Source: Haematobia irritans (lineage: Eukaryota > Arthropoda > Insecta > Diptera > Muscidae). From it: a stretch of DNA of 64,000 nt. The notes beneath the pieces were generated by a model, which made no database searches, was not told the origin of the DNA, and saw nothing but the letters and a program-made list of their open reading frames with translations. This document shows, piece by piece, positions 37,480 through 46,916 of this stretch (position 1 is its first letter; each line of letters starts with the position of its first letter). The translations under genes were made by a program, and so were the position numbers. The stretch covers positions 21,800,622-21,864,621 of the forward strand of contig NC_134398.1 in assembly GCF_050003625.1 (NCBI RefSeq). Reading direction: 5' to 3'.

Positions 37480-38657
37480 TTTTATAGAAAAATATGTCAA
37501 AATTTTATTTTTATAGAAATTTTGTCAAATTTTATTTCCATACAACATTTTATCCAAATTTTATTCCTACAATTTTTTTTTTTTTCAAAACTTTACTTCT
37601 ATAGAAATTTTTCTTAAAATTTTATTTTTACAGGCAATTTTGTCAAAATTTTATTTCTATAGAAAACTTGTCAAAATTTTTTTATATAATTTTTTTTCAA
37701 AATTGTTTTTCTATAGAAAATTTTGTCGAAAAAAATTTTTTTTATAGAAAATTATGTAAAAATTTATTTTTATAGAATACTATGTCAAAGTTTTATTTCT
37801 ATAGAAAGTTTTGTCAAAATGTTATTTCTGCAGACATTTTTCTCAAAATGTTATGTGTAGAGAAAATGTCAAAATTTTATTTCTATACACAATATTTGTA
37901 AAATTTTATTTCTATAGATACATTTTGTCAAAATTGTATTTTTTAGAAAATCTTGTCAAAATTTTATTTCTATAGAATTTTTTTTGCTTCGGAGAATTTT
38001 AAATTTTATTTCTATAGAAAATTTTCTCAAAATTTTATTTCTATAGAAAATTTTGTTAAGATTTTATTCCTCCAGAAAATTTTGTCAAAATTTTATTTCT
38101 ATAGAAAATTTTGTCAAAAATTTATTTCTTTAGAAATTTTTATCAAAATTTTATTTCTATAGAAAATTTTGTCAAAAATTTTATTTCTATGGAAAATTGT
38201 GTAACAGTTTATTTCTATAGAATTTTTTTCCAAATTTTATTTCTGTAGAATTTTGTCAAAATTTCAGAATTTGTGTCAAAACTTTACTTCTACAGAAAAT
38301 TTTCTTTAAATTTTATTTCTACAGACAATTTGTCAAAATTTTATTTCTATAGAAAACTTCAAAAATTTTTTATAGAAACATTTTTCAATTTTTTTTCTAT
38401 AGAAAATGATGTCACAATTTTATTTCTATAGAAAATTTTGTCAAAATTTTATTTTTATAGAAAATTATGTCAAAATTTTATTTCTACAGAAAAGTGTGTC
38501 AAAATTTTATTTCTATAGAAAAGTATGTCAAATTTTATCTCTACAGAAAATTTTGTCAAAATTTTATTTCTATAGAAAATTATGTCAAATTTTATCTCTA
38601 CAGAAATTTTATTTTCAAAATTTTATTTCTATCTACAAATTTTGTCAAAATTTTATT
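37480..38657 (+). repeat. 29-bp minisatellite array, forward orientation
   Basis: Resumes after the DINE-like insertion; more degenerate than the block at 35380, with many indels and frequent ATTATGTC variants around 38460-38600. Confidence 0.9.
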
Positions 38658-38892
38658 TCATATTTGTTGTTTTGATCTCAGCATTAAAACCATTGTGTTG
38701 ACTAAAATACAAGAGTAGCTTAACCAACAGAGGAAAAGAATGTTTGTCAAATTTATTTGGGCAAAGCCCTATAGACTGCAAGATGCAAAACTATCAACCA
38801 ATTATCAGAATAAATACAGGCAGTTCGCTAAACCCAAAGTGAACCACACTTGAACCTTCCGAAAAAAGATGAGATCAAAACAACAAATATGA
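38658..38892. mobile_element. 235-bp element with 23-bp perfect inverted ends
   Basis: The ends (38658-38680 and 38870-38892) are perfect 23-bp inverted repeats starting TCATATTTGTTGTTTTGATC. The interior contains AACAGAGGAAAAGAATG, TTGGGCAAAGCCCTATAGAC and CAAAACTATCAACCAATTAT, all shared with the structure at 31926-32600. It lies within a minisatellite array within the mariner. The inverted ends could come from the inverted flanks of that family. Confidence 0.7.
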
Positions 38893-39558
38893 TTACAGTA
38901 CAGTAGAAAAATTCAGTTAAAATTTTATTTCTATAAACACATTTTGCCAAATTTGCCAATTTTATTTATAGAAATTTTTTTCAAAATTTTATTTCTTTAG
39001 AAAATATTTGTCAAAATTTTATTTCTGTAGAAAATTTTGTCAACATTTTATTTCTATAGAATATTTTGTCAAAATGTTTTTCTATAGAAAATTTTGTGAA
39101 ATTTTTTTTCTATAGCAAATTTTGTCAAAATTTTATTTCTATAGGAAATTTTGTCAAAATTTTATTTCTATAAAAAAATGTGGAAAAATTTTATTTTTAT
39201 AGACAATATTTGTCAAAATGTTATTTCTATAGAAAAATTTTGTAAAATTTTTATTTCTATAGACAAATTTTGTTAAAATTTTATTTTTATATACAAATTG
39301 TGTCAAAATTTTTTTTCTATAGATATTTTTGTACAAAATTTTTTCTACAGAAAATTTTGTCAAAATTTTATTTCTTTAGAATTTTATCAAAATTTTATTT
39401 CTATAAAAAATTATGTAATTTTTTTTCTATAGAAAATTTATGAGAGTTGGAGAGGAATATTTGATAAAATCTATAAAAACATCAATGATTCTACCAACCT
39501 ACCAAACAGTAAAACATTTTCCATTTTTGGTAGAATTCTACCAACTGTGACAACCATG
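38893..39558 (+). repeat. 29-bp array closed by the right end of the array-bearing MITE
   Basis: Units continue to about 39435. The conserved right module follows: GGAGAGGAATATTTGATAAA, TTCTACCAACCTACCAAAC, TTTTTGGTAGAATTCTACC and AACTGTGACAACCATG, ending at 39558. The mariner sequence resumes six bases later. The corresponding left end (GGTTGCCACT) is not found at 35380, so the insertion is incomplete or rearranged. Confidence 0.8.
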
Positions 39559-39564
39559 ATCACA

Positions 39565-39854
39565 CTTCACCACGAAAATGCGAGCTATCGCACATCGACT
39601 TAAACAACTGCAGTTTTGAGCACTCAAAACATAGGTGTGATGGGTCACCCGCCGTATAATCCTGACATGGCACCGAATGACTTCTCTGCATGCCCATACA
39701 TAAAAAAATGTGTGCTTAACGTTTTACGACACCAGAAGAAGTTGTTGGTGGGTTCATGTTGTGGAGATACCTCCATCAGAGGGGCAAAAGAGCATTTGAC
39801 AATTGGTTCAAACGCATGCAAATGTGTATAGACCTCAAAAGGGGAATATTTTGA
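39565..39854 (+). pseudogene. mariner transposase, C-terminal catalytic fragment, broken
   Basis: The first frame (from 39565) reads LHHENASYRTST, then TAA at 39601-39603, then TTAVLSTQNIGVMGHPPYNP and DMAPNDFSACPYIKK. The PDMAPNDF block holds the third catalytic D of mariner transposases. After a frameshift near 39715-39725 a second frame reads RFTTPEEVVGGF, then, after altered residues, FDNWFKRMQMCIDLKRGIF and TGA at 39852-39854. The second conserved D, in the usual HHDNA block, is replaced: the text shows HHENA, so D is E. One nonsense codon, one frameshift and loss of the N-terminal two thirds make it inactive. Confidence 0.9.
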
Positions 39855-39930
39855 AAAAAAAAATAAATAATAAAGCGATTATTAATATTTGTTTTTTTCT
39901 CTAATCCCAAAATATAAAAGGCAACCCTTG

Positions 39931-40183
39931 TATTTTATTAGGTGAAGTTTGGAATAGACAGCAGTCAATTAAACTTACATATGTATAAAGCCTAATGCGC
40001 TTAAGATTTTTTAGTCTCATTACAAATGTTCTCTCACAGTCTCTTTCTCCCTCATAAATAAACCCTGTATAATATTATCAGCTGAAAAATGGACATTAGA
40101 GGATTAAACACCTTAAGGTCCTAGAGAATTCTTAAAATCAAATTTTATTATGTGAATTTTGCAATAAGCTAATGTATTAAGCC
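39931..40183. other. Short spacer between mariner and hAT
   Basis: AT-rich. It includes TATCAGCTGAAAAATGGACA near 40080, which resembles TATCAGCCGAAAAAATGGAC near 35150, so the same host-DNA repeat flanks the mariner on both sides. No gene. Confidence 0.45.
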
Positions 40184-40884
40184 CAGGGCTGTGGAGTCGA
40201 GCCAATTTTGCTCGACTCCGACTCCGACTCCGACTCCAGCATTTTTCATCAGCTCGACTCCGACTCCGACTCCGGTGTCGACTCCGGGTAATATAACTGA
40301 ATCTCATTTTAGTACCACTAATTTTTAGTTCTATTGAGGGGATATATATGGGGTATATATATGGATCGATATAAAGTATCGTATTTATTTATGTGTGCAA
40401 GAAAGGTCTTAATTTCGCATTTATACCAATTAAACTCTTTATTTCAAATTTAGGGCAATGTTTAATAAATAAAATAATGATATAAATACCCATCATAATA
40501 TGAGAAGATACCGACAGTATATGTATTTGTGGACGAAAATTATTATAAAGGGTTATATTCCCATATGCATGAATTTGAATCTGAATCGATTTAGACAAAA
40601 TTGTATATACTTCTAGAAAATCTCTGTACCTAAAATTTAAATCTAACGTTATGGGACGTAACACAATTATAGCAAAAAATAAAAATGCAAAGAAAGTCTA
40701 AAGTCGGGCGGGCCGATTGTAACATACTCTGCACAACTTTGTATTTAGATCAACATTTTGATAAAATCTGAAATCAGACTTCTACAAAATCTCGTGCAAT
40801 ATTTGGGAAACATTCATAATTTTTTATATAGCAAAATTTGAGTCACTTTTACCAGTTTTCGACTTAGCAGTGAGTATCAGTAAG

Positions 40885-41535
40885 AAAAAAATTTGAGAAA
40901 ATTTGCTACATAAATAAAATTTTGACAAATTGTTTTATAGAAATAAAATTTTTAAAAAAATATAAATAGAAATTTTGGAAAAATTTTTGTGTAGTAAATA
41001 AAAGTTTGCAAATTTTCTATAGAAGCCAAATTTGAACTAAATTCTCTATATAAATAAATGTTTGAGAAAATTTTCTATATAAATAAATTTTTACCAAATT
41101 TTCTATAAAAAGACTATAGTAAACAAATTTTGACAAATTTTTCTATAGAAATAAAATTTTGAAAAAAATATCAATAGAAATTTTTGGAAAATTTTTTGTG
41201 TAGTAAATAAAATTTTGCAAAATTTTCTAAAGAAATAAAATGCTGCAAAATTTTCTATAGAAAGAAAATTTAGACTACATTTTCTATAAAAATAAAATGT
41301 TGCCTAAATTTTCTATCGACATAAAATGTTGTATAAATTTTGTATAAAAAAATCTATAGTAACAAAATTTTGGCACAATTTTCTATGGAAAAAAATTTGA
41401 AAAAATTATTAATAGAAATATTGGAAAATTTTTTGTGTAAATAAAATTTTGCACAATTTTCTATAGAAGCAAAATTTTGGCTAAATTTTCTATAGAAATA
41501 AATTTTTGACAAAATTTTCTACATAAAAATATTTT
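40885..41535 (-). repeat. Degenerate 29-bp array, reverse orientation, inside the hAT
   Basis: Strongly decayed units (TTCTATAGAAATAAAATTTT with many indels). Segments around 40965 and 41180 repeat with the same unusual AGAAATTTTTGGAAAATTTT / TTGTGTAGTAAATAAAA composition, about 200 bases apart, which implies a higher-order repeat. Confidence 0.8.
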
Positions 41536-43139
41536 TATACCCACCACCATAGAATGGTGACAGGGGTATAATAAGTTTGTCATGTCGAAGATGAGCTAGA
41601 TCGGTCCAGGTTTTGATATAGCTCCCATATCAACCGATCGCCCGATTTGGGGTCTTGGGCTTATAAAAACCGTAGTTTTTATCCTATTTGCCAGAAATTG
41701 GAAACCTAGAGGTATTCTAGGGCTATAAGGAGGAGTGCTGAAAATGGTGATTATCGGACCATGTTTTAATATAGCTCCCATATAGACAGAACTCCCGATT
41801 TTATTTCTTGAGCTTCTAGAATCCGTAGTTTTTATCCAATTTGTCTGAAGTTGGAAATCTAGAGGTATTATAGGACCATTACAAGGCGTGCCGAAGATGG
41901 TCACTATCGGACGAAGTTTTGATGTAGCCCCCTTTTAGACCGATGTTACGAGTTTACTTCTTGGACTTCTACAATCCGTAGTTTTTATCCAATTTGCCTG
42001 AAATTTGAAATCTGGAGGTATTCTAGGACCATTAAGAGGTGTGACGAATATATTGTGTATCGGTCCAGTTTTTGATATAGTCCCCTTATAAACCGGCCCT
42101 CCGTTTTGGGGTCTATATTCTAGAACTACAATAGATATGCTGAATACTGTACGTATCCTTCCATGTTTTTGGCGTAGCCCCATTAGTCCGATTGACCAAA
42201 ATAGACCCAAACAATTATTGAAGTTGGTCCGATGGTCAGACCAAATGGAATTTTTCTGCAGAAATAACATTTGGACAAAAATTTCTATAGAAATAAAATT
42301 TTAACAAAATTTTCATAGAAATAAAATTTTAAAAAATTTTTCATAGAAATAAAATTTTAACAAAATTTTGTATAGAAATAAGCTTCTTAAAAAAATTTGG
42401 GATACAATATTATGCAAAAATTTTGTACAAATTTTGGCTAAATTTTTTACAGAAATTAAATGTTGGCTAAATTTTCAATAGAATTAAACTTTGGCTACAT
42501 TTTCTATAGAAATTAAATTTTGGCTAAATTGAAATTTTGGCTAAAATGAAATCTATTGAAATAAAATTTGGACCAAATTTTCTATAGAAATAAAACATGG
42601 ACAATAAAATTTTGAAAAAATTTTCTTTCGAAGAAAAATTTTAGAAAAATTGTAACTTTTAAATTATTTTAATTTAAATTAGAAAACTGGTCCCCTGGTA
42701 CGAATTTTGGAAAAATTTGGTCCAAAATAAAAATTCGTTGTTGCAACGCTGGTAAGGCCTCCATATAGACCGATTTCAGATATTGAGGGTACAGAAGGTG
42801 CATTTACCATAAATGTAAATTTGCCAGATATTACTTCTCGTAATCATAAAACAGTTGGTGTACTATAGATTTTAGATTTCAAATCAAGGTATTTTTTCTT
42901 AATTTTCTTGCACATTTACAGGATATGTTTATGATTCCTTTAAAACTCAAACAAAAATAGTTCTTATAAATCCGGAATCTGATAGGTAAAATCTTTGCAT
43001 TTATTTTCGGGATGCGAACTGGTTAAACTGATCTGTCATCAAACCCTCATGAAATTTTCTAAGGAAATTAGTATATTTGATTCATGGTGGTGGGTATTTA
43101 TGATTTGGCCCGGACGAACATACTGCTGTATATACTTGT
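41536..43139 (+). mobile_element. DINE-1/Helentron-like element (CCACCACCAT type), nested in hAT
   Basis: Head TATACCCACCACCATAGAAT and tail ATGGTGGTGGGTATTTATGA, CCCGGACGAACATAC and ATATACTTGT. Its head module is deleted after TTTGTCAT, so the CATAAAGTATATAT and GTCCGTC parts are missing. About three 155-bp repeats of the 22377 type follow, then a reverse minisatellite block (42250-42660) before the tail. Confidence 0.7.
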
Positions 43140-43718
43140 TTTATTTTTTATTTTCTATAGAAATAAATGTTGACTTAATTTTCTATAGGAAAAAAATTTT
43201 CTATAGTAATAATATTTCGAATAATTTTTTTATAGAAATTAAATTTTGACAAAACATTCCATATAAATACAATAGTGACAAAATTTTCAATAAAAAACAG
43301 CTTTGACAATTTTTTCTCTCATATGTGTGTAGGTATATAGCCTTAAATAAAATAAAAAACAATAAATTCGAATTATTGTTCGAATTATTTCAAATAAATT
43401 GATATGCGGATTAAAATGGATCGATCCAGCCCATTTGCTAGTCTAACATTCTAGGAAACATAAAATGATAGCCGTAATTGGAAGTTGATTTTTATTTCCA
43501 ATCGTGGTGTACATTGATCGAATGCATAACGCATTGGAAACTAATTTGCGTAAAACCTTTTTTAGTTACAAAAATGTGAAGTGTTTTAAAAAATTTGGTT
43601 TAGCCGGAGTCGGAGTCGAGCAAAATTTTTACGACTCCGACTCCGACTCCAGCCAAATCTTCAGACTCCGACTCCAAGACTCCGACTCCGACTCCGACTC
43701 CACAGCCCTGATTAAGCC

Positions 43719-44190
43719 TAACAAGCATCTTTTAATTTCAATTTAGTTATACATGGAGTATCTCACACATACATGTTATCTCTCACACTCTGTTATTCTC
43801 CTAAGAAATTCCCTATTCGTCATTTGTATTTTCACTCTCTCTCTCTCCCTCTCTCTTTTATATTAAAGTTATAGAACTCTTATGTCCCACACACTATGAT
43901 GAATACTGATAAGATGTCATTAATTATCTCTCCAATTTGATTGAGATTCATTTATGAGCCTCTTTTTTTTTGAAACCTAAAGTCTTCCGTAATCGGCAAC
44001 TCATAGAAAAATTGCAAAGACTACCAAAAAGTTATACAAATATTTTTTATAGCTGTGACACATTCTTCACAGGGTATTAACCTAAATTTGTATGTGATCT
44101 ATATAAATATATTTTTTTTATGGCTTCTAAATGAATTAATTTCTTTTTTGTACTAATTCTTACTATTTTATTATTTTGTTTTTGTTTCAG
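43719..44190. other. Probable intron sequence upstream of the candidate exon
   Basis: Non-repetitive DNA with a CT-rich run (43833-43858). A branch-point-like TACTAAT lies at 44151-44157, and a T-rich tract ends in TTTCAG at 44185-44190. Confidence 0.4.
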
Positions 44191-44338
44191 GCTCTAATCG
44201 TAACATTATAAAAAGAAAGTGCAAAGTGAAATTAATTAAACATCATTAGATGATAAGAACAAAAGGATTTTGATTAATTTGTTTATTGGTGTTGAAAGAC
44301 ATGCGTTTAAAAGTGACAAATATGAGGAACTTTTTAAG
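44191..44338 (+). other. Candidate 5' exon (mostly 5' UTR) of an unseen host gene
   Basis: A 148-bp segment is bounded by a strong acceptor (TACTAAT 33 bases upstream of TTTGTTTCAG|GCTC) and a strong donor (TTTTTAAG|GTAAGA). Its text (AAGAAAGTGCAAAGTGAAAT) looks like a fly 5' UTR and is not part of any repeat here. It holds a seven-codon upstream ORF (ATG at 44250, TGA at 44271-44273) and then the main ATG at 44301. Seen: the splice-like signals and unique sequence. Inferred: that it is transcribed. The next exon was not found. It could lie beyond the window, which would make the IR gene an intronic gene. Confidence 0.45.
44301..44338 (+). CDS. First 12 codons of the candidate host gene (partial)
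   Basis: From the ATG at 44301 the exon encodes MRLKVTNMRNFL plus two bases before the GTAAGA donor, so the intron would be phase 2. A TGA in the same frame at 44271 makes this the first possible in-frame start. The start context has G at -3. A basic start followed by a short hydrophobic run would suit the beginning of a signal peptide, but too little is visible to name a product. Confidence 0.35.
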
Positions 44339-44508
44339 GTAAGATTTATTTGCATTAATTTGATAATATATACACTAAATCACAATAATTATATACACTA
44401 AATCAAAAAAGGCTCTATGAAGGCATTTCAAATTTATACAAAAAAACCCAATGTTGACTACAATAAAAAATTAAATTGCAAATAAAAGTTACGATATTCA
44501 TAGTTTAA

Positions 44509-44632
44509 TGGCAACCCTACAATATAATTGGGCAGTAACGGTTTTCTACATCAGCAAAGACTCGTTGCGTACACTGATGGGGAACATTCAGTTTCCGTTA
44601 TATGATTACTCAATTATAATGTAGGGTTGCCA
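44509..44632. mobile_element. 124-bp MITE with TTAA target duplication (piggyBac-like)
   Basis: Flanked on both sides by TTAA (44505-44508 and 44633-44636). The inverted ends are TGGCAACCCTACAATATAAT against TGGCAACCCTACATTATAAT on the other strand, one mismatch in about 22. TTAA duplications are typical of piggyBac elements. It has no coding capacity. It lies 170 bp after the candidate exon, in the presumed intron. Confidence 0.75.
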
Positions 44633-44715
44633 TTAAGCAAAACAAATTTTTTACCAACATAATGCTATTGAATGCCATTACATTTAATTGTAATTCAATT
44701 TTTACACTATTTTTA

Positions 44716-45081
44716 TTAGTGTAGCCAATATTTCGTTTTTGTAAGAAATAAAATGCTTGTACGGAGACCTTTTAAATTCAGTGTATGCATAGGAAGGCTT
44801 CGCCTTGTTAAAATATTCATGAGATTTGCATGGATTAGTACATCCTTTTTCAGTCCATGGCTCGTAATGGTAATGGACTGTATATATAAGAGGTTTCCTT
44901 TTATTCGATTGAGTTGAAGTGTATTATATGAATGATGAACCATATAATCTAAGTCTGTCTGTAATGACTTGTAAATATTTGTCCCAAATTTGACTATGCC
45001 AGGTTGCAAGAAGTTCGATAATGGGAGGATATTCATATGAATTGTCATAATGTTAACAAAAATCATCCAATGTGCTGTCAA
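44716..45081 (-). CDS. Overlapping protein-like frames, unrecognised (doubtful)
   Basis: The longest minus frame has 121 codons (MTAHWMIFVNIMTI..., ending KYWLH), but its composition is unremarkable. In a second minus-strand frame a 68-codon stretch with no Met reads YTVHYHYEPWTEKG, CTNPCKSHEYFNKAKPSYAY and FKRSPYKHFIS. This looks more like protein (paired Cys, aromatic-rich) and is preceded by another open stretch (WHSQIWDKYLQVITDRLRLY) before a stop. This could be a decayed gene fragment or an exon. I recognise no family and no splice sites that settle it. Confidence 0.2.
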   Translation of the reverse strand: MTAHWMIFVNIMTIHMNILPLSNFLQPGIVKFGTNIYKSLQTDLDYMVHHSYNTLQLNRIKGNLLYIQSITITSHGLKKDVLIHANLMNILTRRSLPMHTLNLKGLRTSILFLTKTKYWLH

Positions 45082-45107
45082 AAGACCTAATGATAATGTT
45101 ATTTATT

Positions 45108-45986
45108 TATTTTTATTCTATAGAAAATTTTATCAAAACTTTTACTCTATAGAACATCTTGTCAAAATTTTTATTCTCTAGAAAATTTTGTCAAAAAACT
45201 AAGCAAATATAATTAAAAGTTTAAAGGTCAACTAATTAAAACAACAAAATTGTATTTCCATAGAATACTTTGTTTATACTATATTTCCATAGAAAATTTT
45301 GTCAAAATTTTATTTCATTAGAAAATGTTGTCAACATTTTATTTCTATAGAAAATGTTGACAAAATTTTATTTCTATAGAAAATTTGGTCAAAATTTTAT
45401 TTCCATAGAAAATGTTGTCAAAATTTTTATTCTATTCTCAAAATATTATTTCCAAAGAAAATTTTATTAAAATTTTATTTCCAAAAAAAAAATTCTGTAG
45501 AAAATTTTTTCAAAATTTTATTTCTATAGAAAATTATGTCAAATTTTTATTCTATAGAAAATTTTGTCAAAATTTTTATTCTATAGAAAATTTTGTCAAA
45601 ATTGTATTTCTATAGAAAATTTTGTCAAAATTTTTATTCTCTAGAAAATTTTTTTCAAAATTGTATTTCCATAGAATACTTTGTTAATACTGTATTTCCA
45701 TAGAAAATTTTGTCAAAATTTTATTTCTATAGAAAATTTTGTCAAAATTGTATTCCCATAGAATACTTTGTTAATACTGTATTTCCATAGAAAATTTTGT
45801 CAAAATTTTATTTCTATAGAAAATTTTGTCAAAAAATTCTGTCAAAATTTTATTTCTATAGAAAATTTTGTCAACACTTTTATTATATAAAAAATTTTGT
45901 TAAAGGTTTTACTATATAGAAAATTTTGCTAAAATTTAATTTCTTTAGAAAATGTTGCCAAAATTTTTCAAAATTTTATTTCTTTT
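45108..45986 (+). repeat. 29-bp minisatellite array, forward orientation
   Basis: Units with many TTTTTATTCTATAG variants. A block containing CCATAGAATACTTTGTTAAT recurs near 45670 and 45755, with a relative at 45258, showing multi-unit amplification. Confidence 0.9.
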
Positions 45987-46916
45987 TATACCCTCCACCA
46001 TAGGATGGGGGTATATTAACTTTGTCATTCCGTTTGTAACACATCGAAATATTGCTCTAAGACCCAATAAAGTATATATATTCTGTGTCGTGGTTAAATT
46101 CTGAGTCGATCTGAGCATGTCCGTCCGTCCGTCCGCCCGTCCATTGAGATCACGCTAACTTCCGAACGAAACAAGCTATCGACTTGAAACATGGCACAAG
46201 TAGTTGTTATTGATGTAGGTCGGATGGTATTGCAAATAGGCCATATCGGTCCACTTTTACGTATAGCCCCCATATGAACGGACCCCCAAATATGGCTTGC
46301 AGACCCTCTAAGAGAAGCGAATTTCATCCGATCCGGTTAAAATGTGATGCATGGTGTTAGTATATGGTCTTTAACAACCATGCAAAACTTGGACCACATC
46401 GGTCAATAATTATATATAGCCCCCATATAAACAGATCCCCCGATTTGGCTTGTGGAGCCTCTAACAGAAGCATATTTCATCCGATCCGGCTGAAATTTGG
46501 CGCATGGTGTTGGTATATGGTCTCTAACAACCATGCAAAAATTGGTCCACATCGGTCCATAATTATATATAACCGCCACATGAACCGATCCCCAGATTTG
46601 GTTTGTGGAGTCTCAAAGAGAAGCAAATTTCATCTGATCCGGCTGAAATTTGGTACATGGTGTTGGTATATGATCTCTAACAACCATGCAAAAATTGGTC
46701 CACATCGGTCCATAATTATATATAGCCCCCATATAAACCGTTCTCCAAATTTGACCTGAACTTGGTGGAGCAAAATTCATCCGATCCGGTTCAAATTTTG
46801 AACGTCGTGTTAGTATATGGCCGCTAACAACCATACCAAAACTGGTCCATATCGGTCTATAGTTATATATAGCCGATCTCCAATCACACCAAAATTGGTC
46901 CATATCGGATCATAAT
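45987..46916 (+). mobile_element. DINE-1/Helentron-like element (TCCACCAT type), 5' part
   Basis: Starts TATACCCTCCACCATAGG, has the full head module and about four 153-bp repeats, and then at 46917 enters the array-bearing MITE through the same CATAATCATGGTTGCC junction seen at 15633 and 20797. The usual unique tail and hairpin are absent; instead the array runs to the MITE right end at 49433. Confidence 0.75.

Larger units (their letters stand above)
35227..39930 (+). mobile_element. mariner element expanded to 4.7 kb by nested insertions
   Basis: The left end at 35227 reads CAAGATTTGTCTTTTATATT then TCGGGATTGAG. The right end, read on the minus strand from 39930, is CAAGGGTTGCCTTTTATATT then TTGGGATTAGAG. 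TA lies on both outer sides (35225-35226, 39931-39932). After the left end the leader leads to ATGGAATTA at 35371 (Met-Glu-Leu, the usual start of mariner transposases), where the coding sequence is cut by a 29-bp array. Coding resumes only at 39565. Between them lie an array, a DINE-like element, more array, a foldback element, more array and the right end of the array-bearing MITE (to 39558). Confidence 0.8.
40184..43710. mobile_element. hAT element with CAGGGCTGTGGAGTCG ends and 8-bp target duplication
   Basis: The 3527-bp element starts CAGGGCTGTGGAGTCGAG (40184) and ends CGACTCCACAGCCCTG (43710), with runs of (GACTCC)n inside each end. It is flanked by a perfect 8-bp duplication ATTAAGCC (40176-40183 and 43711-43718). 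This terminus is characteristic of a hAT lineage. The interior contains degenerate 29-bp units (40885-41535, 42250-42660, 43145-43320) and a DINE-like element (41536-43139). I find no transposase; the 91-codon frame at 40389-40664 (-) has no recognisable domain. The DS-rich frame at 43504-43746 is just the GACTCC repeat. Confidence 0.85.

Noticed and set aside
43504..43746. 80-codon frame with (DS)n-rich C-terminus
   Set aside because: The DSDSDS stretch is the (GACTCC)n repeat of the hAT terminus and the frame crosses the element boundary.
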